This document shows positions 9,253 through 17,617 of a stretch of DNA of 64,000 bases, one piece after another. The stretch spans positions 62,001-126,000 of the forward strand of contig NZ_BOMQ01000060.1 of assembly GCF_016862275.1 (NCBI RefSeq). Reading direction: 5' to 3'. This DNA is from Actinoplanes nipponensis. Lineage in GTDB: Bacteria; Actinomycetota; Actinomycetes; Mycobacteriales; Micromonosporaceae. Made by a program: the position numbers and the translations under genes. The stretch's first letter is position 1, and each line of letters begins with the position of its first letter. The notes beneath the pieces are model-generated. The model did no database searches. It saw only the letters and a program-made list of their open reading frames with translations, and was not told the origin of the DNA.

Positions 9253-10412
9253 GCGACCTGAACGACCCTCACCTCTTGCCCCTGTGGCACGCCATCAAAA
9301 GCAGGCTGATCGATACCGGTGACCTCACGAAAATACGCACCGTCAGAGTCGAGCTGAGCACCGCTGGGCTTGCCCGGCTAAACGGATGGTTCGCCCAGAG
9401 CCGAGCCGCCAGGCTGTCCGCCAGCAATGGTTGGGTGAGAGTGCCTCTCGACAAACTTGCAGCAGCTCTGGGTCCCGAGACCGATCTCCACACCATCCTG
9501 CAAGACACTGTCGGACTGCCCGACGTCGTCCAGCCACGACGTCGGCTGCGAACAATGAAGGCTGACTTCTGGACCTCTGCTAAACTTCGCCTGCCCAAGA
9601 CCCCCGCCTTGGTTCATTACCTGAGAAGCGGTGGGCTGACCGACACTACCCTCGAACAGCGCGGACGCTTAATCAACGCGCTGTCGCGCGCCCACGACGC
9701 GCTTCCCCTGCGGCGGCCCGTCCCGCTGCCGAGACTCGCGTATTACTGCGCGGCGGATCCCCACTACTTCGACTTCAGCCATCCGGGGAACGGCTCCAAG
9801 CTCGTCCTCCTTGCTGCCGAACTTCTCGGTGAGGAGCCCGCGGTCGCCAGAACCCCGCTCGAACGCTTCCACCTGCTGACACGCTGCGGCATTGTCCCCG
9901 ACCGCATCAGCAGTACCGTGATTGTGCTTGGCGTCGATGCCGTCGGGCAGGGCCAGATCGACAATGTTATGCGCCAGGCACGAGCTGCACCTCGACCACT
10001 GCATCTCAGCCTGCACGATCTGACGATGAACCCACCGAAATTCTCCAACGCCGAAACGGTCCGCGTGGTCGAGAACCCGTCGGTTCTGGAAGAAGCGCTA
10101 ATTCGCCGCTACCGTGGACCGCTGGCCTGCACCTCCGGCACGCTGTCCGCCGTCGACCACTGCTTCCTCCAAAAGCTGGTCGACGACGGAGTCCATATCG
10201 TCTATAGCGGTGACGAGGACCCCTCTGGCAGATTGATCACTCAGGCGGTCCATAACCGCTACGGCGCAGAACCCCTAATTTTCAGGTCCTCGCCAGAGAG
10301 TGAATTTGCTGGCGATTCTCCAATCTATCAGGAAGACCACCGCATCCTCGATGCGCTTCTCAGCGTGGATTCCAATGACCCACTTCGAGAAAGTCCGCAA
10401 TGGACGCTTTAG
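9249..10412 (+). CDS. jetD: Wadjet type III-like Toprim nuclease subunit D, DUF2399/TIGR02679 family
   Basis: 387 aa, start ATGA-overlapping with the SMC gene. The C-terminal Toprim-like domain is clear: VVENPSVLEEA places the conserved Glu at E275, LACTSGTLSAVD follows, and IVYSGDEDPSGRLI supplies the D322/D324 acidic pair. Family members are the nuclease arm of Wadjet, cutting the DNA that the SMC motor has extruded. The N-terminal ~180 residues are the family-specific arm domain. The acidic residues needed for metal binding are all present, so the enzyme should be active. It is the last gene of the operon; downstream DNA is decayed. Confidence 0.88.
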   Translation: MSDLNDPHLLPLWHAIKSRLIDTGDLTKIRTVRVELSTAGLARLNGWFAQSRAARLSASNGWVRVPLDKLAAALGPETDLHTILQDTVGLPDVVQPRRRLRTMKADFWTSAKLRLPKTPALVHYLRSGGLTDTTLEQRGRLINALSRAHDALPLRRPVPLPRLAYYCAADPHYFDFSHPGNGSKLVLLAAELLGEEPAVARTPLERFHLLTRCGIVPDRISSTVIVLGVDAVGQGQIDNVMRQARAAPRPLHLSLHDLTMNPPKFSNAETVRVVENPSVLEEALIRRYRGPLACTSGTLSAVDHCFLQKLVDDGVHIVYSGDEDPSGRLITQAVHNRYGAEPLIFRSSPESEFAGDSPIYQEDHRILDALLSVDSNDPLRESPQWTL

Positions 10413-10618
10413 TAGGCGGCCGCCCGTTCGCGGATTTCGTCCTGCCGGCAAGGCGCCGCGATGCTCAGTGGCGATCTGGAATCGAGTATTCAACTGTCGC
10501 GGATTGCCTTCGTCGTACCCTTCCGAACAGGTCAGCAGGCGAGGCGGTGAAGGGCGTAGCGCCCGCATACGGCGATCTACCTTGCACTGCGACCAATCGG
10601 GAGCAGGGGCCAGCGGCG

Positions 10619-11140
10619 ATGACGCTGGAGCAACGACGCGGAACCACCCTGACGGCGGCACAGCACACCCTGCTCGCCTACATCCACGGCTGCGCCACCG
10701 TCTCGGAAGTCAACGCCCAGCCGCCGGGGTGGGCGTTCCGCTCCACCTGGCACCTGCTCGCCGCGCACGGCGCGTTCTTCACCGCCGCTCGGCGTCCGAT
10801 CGAGTGCCTAAGTTGACCGACCGGCTGTACTACGGCAACGCCGCGACAACGGCGGCCACGTACGCCGCCGAGGGTCCGCTGTACGCCGAGGGTTTCGCTA
10901 CCGCCACCGTAGGGAGCCGGCAGCTGTCTTTGGCCCACGGTTGGTGCGTCACTGCGGACGGGACCGTGGTCGATCCCACCTGGGACTTCGATCCGAGCAC
11001 GGTCTACTTCGGCATCGTCTTCCGGGAGCCGACAATGTGGCCGTACGACGGCGGACGGCGTGCTCACCGAACCTGATCGGCTGCTCCCGCTGCTGTGCGA
11101 CGGCCTGCCCGCGGCCTCGCCGACCAGCTGCCAGGGGTGA
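10619..11140 (+). pseudogene. Decayed hypothetical gene with at least two frameshifts
   Basis: Three consecutive reading frames together read as one protein: first MTLEQRRGTTLTAAQHTLLA through HGAFFTAARRPI (ATG 10619 to about 10800), then KLTDRLYYGNAATTAATYAA through LAHGWCVTADGTVVDPTWDF and EPTMWPYDGG (to about 11055), then GVLTEPDRLLPLLCDGLPAA ending at TGA 11140. The central HGWCVTADGTVVDPTWD pattern occurs in small actinobacterial hypothetical proteins. Frameshifts lie near 10800 and 11055. The loss of frame twice in 520 bases argues for decay, not a single sequencing slip. Function unknown. Confidence 0.6.
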
Positions 11141-11218
11141 ATTTACCGCGCCTGGTGTCCTGGTCTGCCGGCCCGGTCCTTCTCCGGCGTCATGGTGGCT
11201 GCGGTGCACCATGGGGCC

Positions 11219-11626
11219 CTACCGGTGGCGGCGAACGGCGTCGTAGGCGCGCCGTGCACTCAGCATCTGCCCGAGCGCTTCGTGCAGTTCCTGCAGCACC
11301 TGCACGTCTTGCACCTGCCACTCCCGCACGTCGTGAGCGCTGCGGCCCGGATCGACCGGCACCCCGCGGGCGATCACTGTGGCAAACGCGCTCACGTAGC
11401 GGCGCGCCGCCGCGACGTACGTCGTACGCGCCAGCGGCTCCTCGCGCTCAGGCCGGGTCGATCCCACCAGCGGATCGTACATGTGTTCGAAGTCGTCCCT
11501 GGTGAAGGTCTCACCCGGGCTCTCGTTCAGCGCGAGGATCGCCTCTGTGCGGCCGATGCGGGAGGGGCCGGTGCGTTGGGCCGCCGTCGCAGCACCCCGT
11601 TTACGCGCCGCGGGGGCGCGGGGAAT
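11219..11626 (-). pseudogene. Possible gene remnant lacking a start codon
   Basis: On the minus strand the frame is open from 11626 to the stop at 11219 and its composition looks protein-like (RTEAILALNESPGETFTRDD, then YVSAFATVIARGVPVDPGRS, then VQVLQELHEALGQMLSARRA). No ATG, GTG or TTG occurs before the internal ATG at 11482, so the 5' part seems lost, perhaps when the neighbouring gene arrived. The first segment resembles a winged-helix N-terminus. The call is weak: a real short gene from 11482 (87 aa) or chance are alternatives. Confidence 0.3.
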
Positions 11627-11683
11627 TTACTTGTCCGCTCTTCCGTGACCAGCGAGAATGCGCACCGAAGAAACGGATGGGAC

Positions 11684-13027
11684 ATGGGTGACTCGCTAGT
11701 CGAACGGCTGGGCCAGGGGCAAGCGGAGGATCTGCTTACCCACCCGGTTCACCGGTGGGCCATCGGAAAGCTGGTCGAGCTGGTACGCGAGCTTCGGCAA
11801 TGCGGGTCGCCGGAGGACGCTTACCACTTCCAGCAGCGCCTGCTTGACCTGTTGCTGCAAGTAGAACAAGACCGCGGTGCCGTCAGCAGAGCCCGCAAGA
11901 TGCTGCGCAAGAAACCGGGCAAGATCCCGAACCATGCTCCTGAACTGCGCAGCGGACTCGATCCCCTCGATCTTTACTCATGGGAGCTTGAGTACGAGGT
12001 GTTCGAACGGGTCTGCCGCCAGCTGCGTACCGTCGGCGACGGTCTGGCCTGGCGCATGTTCGGCTACGAACGCAACATCATCTTCGCGCTGTCGCGCAGC
12101 GACCCAGCTGGGCCGATGTTCGACAAAAAGGGACTCGAGCGGGAGCGCGAGATCATCGCGGAAGCTTGGCGGGACAACGGCGAGTTCGTGCTGCACCACG
12201 ACTCGACCTCTGCCCTGCGTATCGGCGACCTCAGCATCTTCGGCAAGGACGGCGGGGTCCTGCTGCGCGAGATCAAGACCAACGATCGGTATCGCGACAA
12301 GGCGCAGGATCAGAAGATCCTCGACACTGTCAACGCCTTGATCAACGGCGGCCCGCTGGCGGCCGGCGGCTATACCCTGGTTCCGTCCAACGTCGCTTAT
12401 CGAGCCAACATGAAGGGCTTGCGCGAGATCTTGATTCTCGCCCATAAGCGGGGTATCCAGGGAGCCCAGCTTCCCGGACGACGGGCGATCGTGGCGGTGA
12501 ATTTTTCCTCTGCCCCCGACCACTTCTCGCCTCATCAGTTCAACGCCCGCTTCGCAGCTGAGACCAAGCGGCAACAGCGCCGGGCCGCGATCCGCTCGGA
12601 ACACCACATCATCGCGCTCAACAGCGTGGACCGAGCCGCCCGGTCACCGGCCGAGCCGCCCTGGGCGATCTACCCGATCGAGCCGGAACTAGCCGTCGGG
12701 CTCATCACCGACGTGATTTTCTACACCGTCTGCATGGCCCCGGAAACTTTGCTTGACGCGCTCGCCAAAGTCGGCGTTCAAGGCCGCTGGCTTCAACAGC
12801 TGAACGGCACCGAAAACCCGGCGAAGCCGCTGCTGCAGGTGTCGATGCGTACCGGCAATAAGCTGAGCTACACCAGCATGAACGTCATCGAGCTGGCCCG
12901 GCTGTTGATCGAGCTAGTAGACCTACCCACCTGGTGCCAGCATCTATCGGTGCTGTTACAGGCGGACCTGCCCGCCGGGACCCGGCCCTGGACCTACTTC
13001 GCCGGCGAGAACAACGTCTGGTGCTGA
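11684..13027 (+). CDS. PD-(D/E)XK nuclease-like protein of unknown family
   Basis: 447 aa from ATG 11684; the frame is open further upstream, but that part is unlike a natural protein. A nuclease-like core is visible: RIGDLSIFGKDGG with D182, a short loop, then LLREIKTND with E196 and K198, the D-(x)13-E-x-K spacing of the PD-(D/E)XK fold. The preceding strand (EFVLHHDSTSALR) and the following helix (KAQDQKILDTVNALINGG) fit the fold. The N-terminal 140 residues are helical, the C-terminal 200 mixed. It lies in the same direction 1.3 kb after the Wadjet operon, with decayed genes between. It could be a stand-alone defence nuclease; I do not recognise the family, and no target is inferable. Confidence 0.6.
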   Translation: MGDSLVERLGQGQAEDLLTHPVHRWAIGKLVELVRELRQCGSPEDAYHFQQRLLDLLLQVEQDRGAVSRARKMLRKKPGKIPNHAPELRSGLDPLDLYSWELEYEVFERVCRQLRTVGDGLAWRMFGYERNIIFALSRSDPAGPMFDKKGLEREREIIAEAWRDNGEFVLHHDSTSALRIGDLSIFGKDGGVLLREIKTNDRYRDKAQDQKILDTVNALINGGPLAAGGYTLVPSNVAYRANMKGLREILILAHKRGIQGAQLPGRRAIVAVNFSSAPDHFSPHQFNARFAAETKRQQRRAAIRSEHHIIALNSVDRAARSPAEPPWAIYPIEPELAVGLITDVIFYTVCMAPETLLDALAKVGVQGRWLQQLNGTENPAKPLLQVSMRTGNKLSYTSMNVIELARLLIELVDLPTWCQHLSVLLQADLPAGTRPWTYFAGENNVWC

Positions 13028-13447
13028 ACACCGCACACGCCGGTCAGCACACGGAAGCCCGAGTCGTCGAAGCCAGGCCTTATCTGCCCGTCGTGCTCGT
13101 CCTGCCTGTCGCCCCGGCGTTGCTCGCCATCGCCTACGCAGACTTCAATGTCCCGGAACCCATCCGGAGACCACGGCGGCAGGCATGGGGTGGGCAAGCC
13201 CTGTCGGCACGGCAAGCCGCGCATCAGCTGACCTACCGCCGTCATAGCTGCGCTAGGTTGGCCTGCCGAATTCACCGGAGCTCGGTCACGTCCCCGCCGA
13301 AGCTGATGGTGCAGGTGGGCACGGGACTCGACGGCGCCTGGAGCAAGGTCCGGAATCGCTGCCAACGCGTCTGCGCAAGCCCCGACCAAGCGCCTGGATG
13401 TGCGATACGCGGTTGGCTGCTACTAGTCTAGAGACTAGGATTGTCGC
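13028..13447. other. Intergenic region before the AlpA-like gene
   Basis: No supported gene. Open frames on both strands here are short and compositionally odd. It ends with a palindrome and a -10-like hexamer, listed separately. Confidence 0.35.
13423..13441 (+). promoter_or_regulatory. Palindromic operator and leaderless-type -10 element
   Basis: CTAGTCT-ag-AGACTAG (13423-13438) is a 7-bp dyad ten bases before the ATG at 13448. The overlapping TAGGAT (13436-13441) is six bases from that ATG, the spacing expected for a leaderless transcript. Autoregulation by the small helix-turn-helix protein encoded downstream is an inference. Confidence 0.45.
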
Positions 13448-13660
13448 ATGACGGGTCGAAGTATTCGACTGTTGGGCGCCCACGAGATCCGCATCCGACT
13501 CGGCGGGGTGAGCCGGCAGCGGACCTACCAGATCACCTGCCGCGATGATTTCCCCCGGCCTGTTGCTGACCTGGCGCAAGGAAAGGTCTGGTTCGCGGAG
13601 GATGTCGACGACTGGATCAGAACGCACCGGCAGCATCAAGCGGCTGTCGCCGAACCGTGA
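13448..13660 (+). CDS. AlpA/excisionase-like small helix-turn-helix protein
   Basis: 70 aa. Residues 8-62 follow the MerR-like winged-helix pattern of AlpA/excisionase proteins: LLGAHEIRIRLGGVSRQRTY (helix-turn-helix), DFPRPVADLAQGKVWFAEDV (wing and start of the last helix) and DVDDWIRTH. Such proteins act as transcription regulators or recombination directionality factors of mobile elements. It has no ribosome site and is probably translated from a leaderless mRNA. No integrase lies next to it, the nearest being about 29 kb away, so a regulatory role for the adjacent kinase genes or relic status in an old element are both possible. Confidence 0.7.
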   Translation: MTGRSIRLLGAHEIRIRLGGVSRQRTYQITCRDDFPRPVADLAQGKVWFAEDVDDWIRTHRQHQAAVAEP

Positions 13661-13854
13661 CCCCTTCTTCGCAGCACGTCGAACGAGGATCCGTTGTCCC
13701 GGCTCGTGTGGTGTGAAGTTCCGGTCGAGCGCAGGTCGTGCGGCCAGCTCGGGGCGCACTGGCGGGTACGGTAGTCGCGCTGTCGCTGAGGTCACTCGGT
13801 GTCGCGACTGGTGAAGAAGCGAGCCGTGCCGTGCGGTCGGCGAAGGGAGCAGTC

Positions 13855-14661
13855 GTGGTGATCGTACGTACGCGCTACGAGTCTTTGCCGTTGACGGTGC
13901 GGTCGCTGATCGAAGAGTCCACCGGGTCGGTCCTCGCCGTCGAACCGGTTGAGGGTGGTCTCAACAACGCGCTCTCGGCCAGGTTACGTACCGCCGGTGG
14001 GGAGTTCTTCGTCAAGGGCTTGCCTGCTGATCACCGCTGGGTGTGGACACAACAGCGCGAGGCAGATCTCGCTCCGCACCTGAAGTTCGTGGCGCCGTCA
14101 CTGGTGACGCACGTTGTCGCTCGGGGCTGGGACGTCCTGGTGTTCGCTGCGGTGACGGCCCGTCCCGCCGACTATCGGCCGGGTTCGCCCGACGTGCGAG
14201 TGGTCGCCGGTCTGCTGCAGCAGCTCGCCACGATCGCGGCGCCGCCGCTGGAGCTGCGTCGCGCCGAGCAGCGGCTCGCCGCCTACGTCGAGCGGCCCGA
14301 CGATGCAGCCTTGTTCGCTGGCGACGCGTTGCTGCATACCGACTGGAACAACACCAACGTCTTGATCGGCGAACGGACCTGGCTGGTCGACTGGGGGTGG
14401 GCCACCCGCGGCGCAGCGTGGCTCGACGCCGCCTACTGGATCATCTGGCTGATCGCCGCCGGCCACCAGCCCGACGCGGCGGAAGGCATCGCCGCGCGGG
14501 TGCCGGCGTTCGCCGTGGCGCCGATTGCTGCAGTGACTGCATTCGCGGAGGCGAACGAGCGGCTGTGGGCGGAAACCGCCGGCACTGGCGTTGACGAGTG
14601 GACGTCGCGCCTGCATAAGGCCAATCAGGCATGGGTCCGTCACCGACACGACGTGCGTTGA
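13855..14661 (+). CDS. Aminoglycoside phosphotransferase-fold kinase
   Basis: About 268 aa from GTG 13855 or 13858, preceded by AAGGGAG at 13843-13849. The C-terminal lobe has LLHTDWNNTNVLI (an HxD-x4-N catalytic loop with Gly replaced by Thr) and LVDWGW (metal-binding Asp), and ends in the usual helical region. The N-lobe keeps GGLNNALSARLRTAGGEFFV and the Lys of FVKGL. The fold covers aminoglycoside kinases, homoserine and choline kinases, so substrate is open. It is transcribed away from two further kinases of the same fold that follow on the opposite strand. Confidence 0.7.
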   Translation: MVIVRTRYESLPLTVRSLIEESTGSVLAVEPVEGGLNNALSARLRTAGGEFFVKGLPADHRWVWTQQREADLAPHLKFVAPSLVTHVVARGWDVLVFAAVTARPADYRPGSPDVRVVAGLLQQLATIAAPPLELRRAEQRLAAYVERPDDAALFAGDALLHTDWNNTNVLIGERTWLVDWGWATRGAAWLDAAYWIIWLIAAGHQPDAAEGIAARVPAFAVAPIAAVTAFAEANERLWAETAGTGVDEWTSRLHKANQAWVRHRHDVR

Positions 14662-14715
14662 CCCCGTCCATGCCGGCTCGACGGCGGCAGTCGGAGCCCG
14701 CGTCGGGAGGCTTAT

Positions 14716-15741
14716 TCAGCGTGGAGCCGTGCTCGCGGTGAGCGCGGTGTTGACTGCCTCGGTGCGGGTGAGCCACCACCGCAGTAGCCGTCCGTCGGAG
14801 AAGAGCAGGTGATCGCAGCCGCGGTCGTGCTGCTCGTAGTGCAAACGCAGTTGCCAGGTGCCTGTGAGCAGGTGCCACCAGCGGCGCTGCGAGGCATCGA
14901 GTAACTGCTCGTCGCTGATCGAGCGGCGGGTGCGGTAGCCGTGGATGAAGGCGGCGATGCGGTCGAGGTCGAGGGCGCCCGTGCCGGTGTCGGTGAACCA
15001 AATTGTCGCAGTCCGTACGATCTCGGCGGCGTAGCCGCGCGTTTCCAGCCGATCCCAGTCAAGGATCGCGCTCACCTGAGCAGTGCTCGGGTCAATGAGG
15101 ATGTTCAGCGGCTGCAAGTCCCCGTGCGTCCACCCGGCCGGTCCGATCTCTCCGGCGGGTGGCTGACGGTCTGCGACACGGTCCAGCAGAGCGTGCCGCT
15201 GGCGGATCTCGCGGCGGGCCAGCTCGTCGAAGTTGTCCCCTGCGCTGCTGGCGGCCCGCGCGTAGTTCTCCAGCCGGGCCCGGGCCTCCCCGACCCCGGT
15301 CGGACGGTCGAGCAGCCGTTCAGGCGCCTCGGGCAAGACCGACGCGAGGGCGTCGTGCAGCCGGCCGATCAGCTCGCCGAGCTGCGCGCACGCCGTCATC
15401 GTGAGGTCGTGGCCGTGGAGGTGGGTACCGGGCAGCCAATCGCTGGCGGAGTACCACTGGCCGTTGAGGCCCAGCACCGTGTCGCCCTGGGTGGTGGTGC
15501 GGGGCAGCGGGACCGGAATGCCGTGCTCGGCGAGCCGAGGCAGGACCTGGTGGACGTCGCGCACTGTTTCTGCAGGCCGATCGTGGAGCTGTTTGATCGC
15601 ATAGCTGCCGGTGGTGGTTGTCATCCGCCAGTTCGGGTTCATCAAACCTTGGGGGATCTGCTGGCACGACAGCACCCGGCCGAGTCCGAACCGCTCCGCG
15701 ATGCACCCGGCGAGGGGCGCCGCGAGGGTGTGGTCCGGCAT
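14716..15741 (-). CDS. Aminoglycoside phosphotransferase-fold kinase
   Basis: 341 aa, start ATG at 15741 with GAGG at 15748-15751 overlapping the stop of the upstream kinase gene, so the two minus-strand genes are an operon. The N-lobe has GLMNPNWRM and YAIKQLH (K50, ATP-binding Lys); the hinge region reads WYSASDWLPG; the catalytic loop is THGDLQPLNIL and the metal-binding strand is AILDWDRLETRG. These are the full APH-fold motifs, so an active small-molecule kinase is expected. The 'LMNPNWRM' glycine-loop substitute and length resemble homoserine/methylthioribose kinase relatives as much as antibiotic kinases. Substrate not inferable. Confidence 0.75.
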   Translation of the reverse strand: MPDHTLAAPLAGCIAERFGLGRVLSCQQIPQGLMNPNWRMTTTTGSYAIKQLHDRPAETVRDVHQVLPRLAEHGIPVPLPRTTTQGDTVLGLNGQWYSASDWLPGTHLHGHDLTMTACAQLGELIGRLHDALASVLPEAPERLLDRPTGVGEARARLENYARAASSAGDNFDELARREIRQRHALLDRVADRQPPAGEIGPAGWTHGDLQPLNILIDPSTAQVSAILDWDRLETRGYAAEIVRTATIWFTDTGTGALDLDRIAAFIHGYRTRRSISDEQLLDASQRRWWHLLTGTWQLRLHYEQHDRGCDHLLFSDGRLLRWWLTRTEAVNTALTASTAPR

Positions 15742-15751
15742 CGACGCGGCC

Positions 15752-16630
15752 TCAGTCACGGCCTGCGGTCCGGCGTAGCCCGGTGATCGCGTCAGCGATT
15801 TGGTCGTCGAGCCACTGCCGGTGCTCGTGGTCGTCGACCATGTCGAACAGAGTTTGGTAGAGCCGCTGCTCGCGGGCGAGCCACAGCACCCGCATCGCCC
15901 GGTAACGGTGCAGCGATCCGCCGGCCTCGGCGATCTGGGCGCACCGCTGCTCGGCGCGCGGGTCGTGGCGGCCCAGCCACAACCCGAGAAGCGCAAGGTC
16001 AGCGCCGGGCGGATACATGCCGGCGAACTCGAAGTCGATGAAGATCAGCGTATGACCGGCACCGGCCAAGGCGTTGCTGGCCAACGGATCGCCGTGGCCG
16101 AAGACCAGCGGAGCGCTGGCAACCGCTTCCAGTAGCGGTTGCTGAACGTCGTTGGGCAGATCCCCGGCCGCGGCGTAGCGGCGGATCCGTGCCGGCCAGT
16201 CGGTGGCGGGCACGCTCAGCGGTCCTGGGGGAGGCTGCCACGCCGCGAAGCCTGTCAGCGCGTCGATCATGGCTGTCACGGTGGGCTCGGCCAGCAGGGG
16301 TGGGTATCGGTCTGTGTTCGGGGACGCCCCGGGCAGCCGCTCAATGATCAGCAGACGCTGGCTGGCGTATTGGAGTTGCGGTACCGGCCATGGTGGCGGC
16401 GTGGCCTCGAACGCTCGGTAGGCGCTGACCTCGTGCGCGAAGCGTTTGACCCAATGCCGCTCGGAACTGGTCAGCTGCTTGGCGACCACGTCACGACCGC
16501 GCCAGCGGCCAGCAGTGGTGACGGCCTTGTCGGTTCGTCGCAGCTGCTCGCCCGGCTGCCAATCGGGCAGATGATCGACGGTGTCAACGTCGGCGGAAAC
16601 CTGACTCGAAGAGCTGACTGTCTCGTGCAC
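15752..16630 (-). CDS. Aminoglycoside phosphotransferase-fold kinase
   Basis: 292 aa, first gene of the two-gene minus-strand operon. Motifs in order: RDVVAKQL (ATP-binding Lys), LLIIERLPGASPN (hinge), VFGHGDPLASNALA (HGD-x4-N catalytic loop) and IFIDFEFAGMYPPGADLALL (DFE metal site and APH-type helix). All catalytic residues are present. It shares little visible identity with its two neighbours beyond the motifs, so the trio is not a recent tandem duplication. A resistance or detoxification role is possible but not shown. Confidence 0.75.
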   Translation of the reverse strand: MHETVSSSSQVSADVDTVDHLPDWQPGEQLRRTDKAVTTAGRWRGRDVVAKQLTSSERHWVKRFAHEVSAYRAFEATPPPWPVPQLQYASQRLLIIERLPGASPNTDRYPPLLAEPTVTAMIDALTGFAAWQPPPGPLSVPATDWPARIRRYAAAGDLPNDVQQPLLEAVASAPLVFGHGDPLASNALAGAGHTLIFIDFEFAGMYPPGADLALLGLWLGRHDPRAEQRCAQIAEAGGSLHRYRAMRVLWLAREQRLYQTLFDMVDDHEHRQWLDDQIADAITGLRRTAGRD

Positions 16631-17050
16631 ACGACCATCCTGCTGACCGGCGAAGCAATGGTCGAGGACCCGGCGAGCCCGAGTGAACCGCGCCGCTTGA
16701 CGAGTCGGCGCCGAGCGCGCCGCTGATGCCTTGGTACGCCGGACCGCGGCTGCCGACCGGGCATCGCGCCACGCTTGCGCGTGCCGACCCGGTCGAGGAT
16801 CACCGCGTTGCAGGACAGCCCAAGACAGCTACGGACAGCTATATCGCGGAGCTCTGAGCAGGCAGGGTCGTCAAGGAAGCGATACCCAGCCCGGCACCCG
16901 TCTCGACCCGCACCGTATCCAACGGCGCTGCTCCCGCCGAGACGGCGGACACCTGTCGGTGCGGTCGCGGCCGGCTCAGGTGACGCCGTCACCGATCACT
17001 GCTCGTGCCGCGGCTTCGGAGACCACCATCCCTCCCGGAAAGAGGCAGCC
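16631..17050. other. Divergent intergenic region
   Basis: No convincing gene. It separates the minus-strand kinase operon from a plus-strand secreted-protein gene and must hold both promoters. GGAAAGAGGCAGCC lies directly before the ATG at 17051. Confidence 0.35.
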
Positions 17051-17494
17051 ATGAACAACACCCTCGCTCGTGCCGCCGCCGTTGCCGCCGCCGCGCTGGG
17101 CCTGACCTTCACCGTGGCCACGCCCGCGCTGGCCAGCGCCGACAAGTGCAAGGGCGACGCCTACGCCAGCTGCGTGGCCGTCAACGGCACCAAGCTCCAC
17201 GTCAACTCGATCAAGAGCCGCGTCGCGCTCTACGCCAAGACGTGCCGGTACGGCCACAGCCAAGTGCTGATCAACGGCAAGCACTACGCCGACTCCAACG
17301 GCGGCAACGACAAGGAGTACTGCTCCAAGTCGATCTTCGGTGCCGAGGTCACCACCGGCACCTGGAACGTCAACCGCAACTACGCCAAGGGCACCAAGAT
17401 CTGCTCCAAGTTCTGGCGCTACACCGGCGCGACCGGGCCCGGCACGTCCAACGGCTACTCCAGCTACGGCACTGCCTGCGCCACCATCGGCTGA
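17051..17494 (+). CDS. Small secreted protein of unknown function
   Basis: 147 aa with a textbook Sec signal: basic start (MNNTLARAA), an Ala/Leu hydrophobic core, then ATPALAS with predicted cleavage after ALA near residue 30. The mature ~115 residues contain seven cysteines (DKCKGD, ASCVAV, KTCRYG, EYCSKS, KICSKF, TACATI), suggesting disulfides outside the cell. It ends with a strong terminator 20 bases later, so it is probably monocistronic. I do not recognise the family. Confidence 0.7.
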   Translation: MNNTLARAAAVAAAALGLTFTVATPALASADKCKGDAYASCVAVNGTKLHVNSIKSRVALYAKTCRYGHSQVLINGKHYADSNGGNDKEYCSKSIFGAEVTTGTWNVNRNYAKGTKICSKFWRYTGATGPGTSNGYSSYGTACATIG

Positions 17495-17514
17495 ACCGCA
17501 CGGCTGACCGCAGC

Positions 17515-17543
17515 GGCCGGTGATGCCGCCGGCATCACCGGCC
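17515..17543 (+). terminator. Perfect 13-bp hairpin terminator
   Basis: GGCCGGTGATGCC - gcc - GGCATCACCGGCC, 20 bases after the stop at 17494. There is no T-run, which is usual in high-GC actinobacteria. Confidence 0.8.
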
Positions 17544-17617
17544 CCCGAGCCGGCACCGCACGCGAGGTCCTTTCTGCTGCGCCGTAACCCCACCTTCCCC
17601 TCCGTGGAGTTCTTTCC

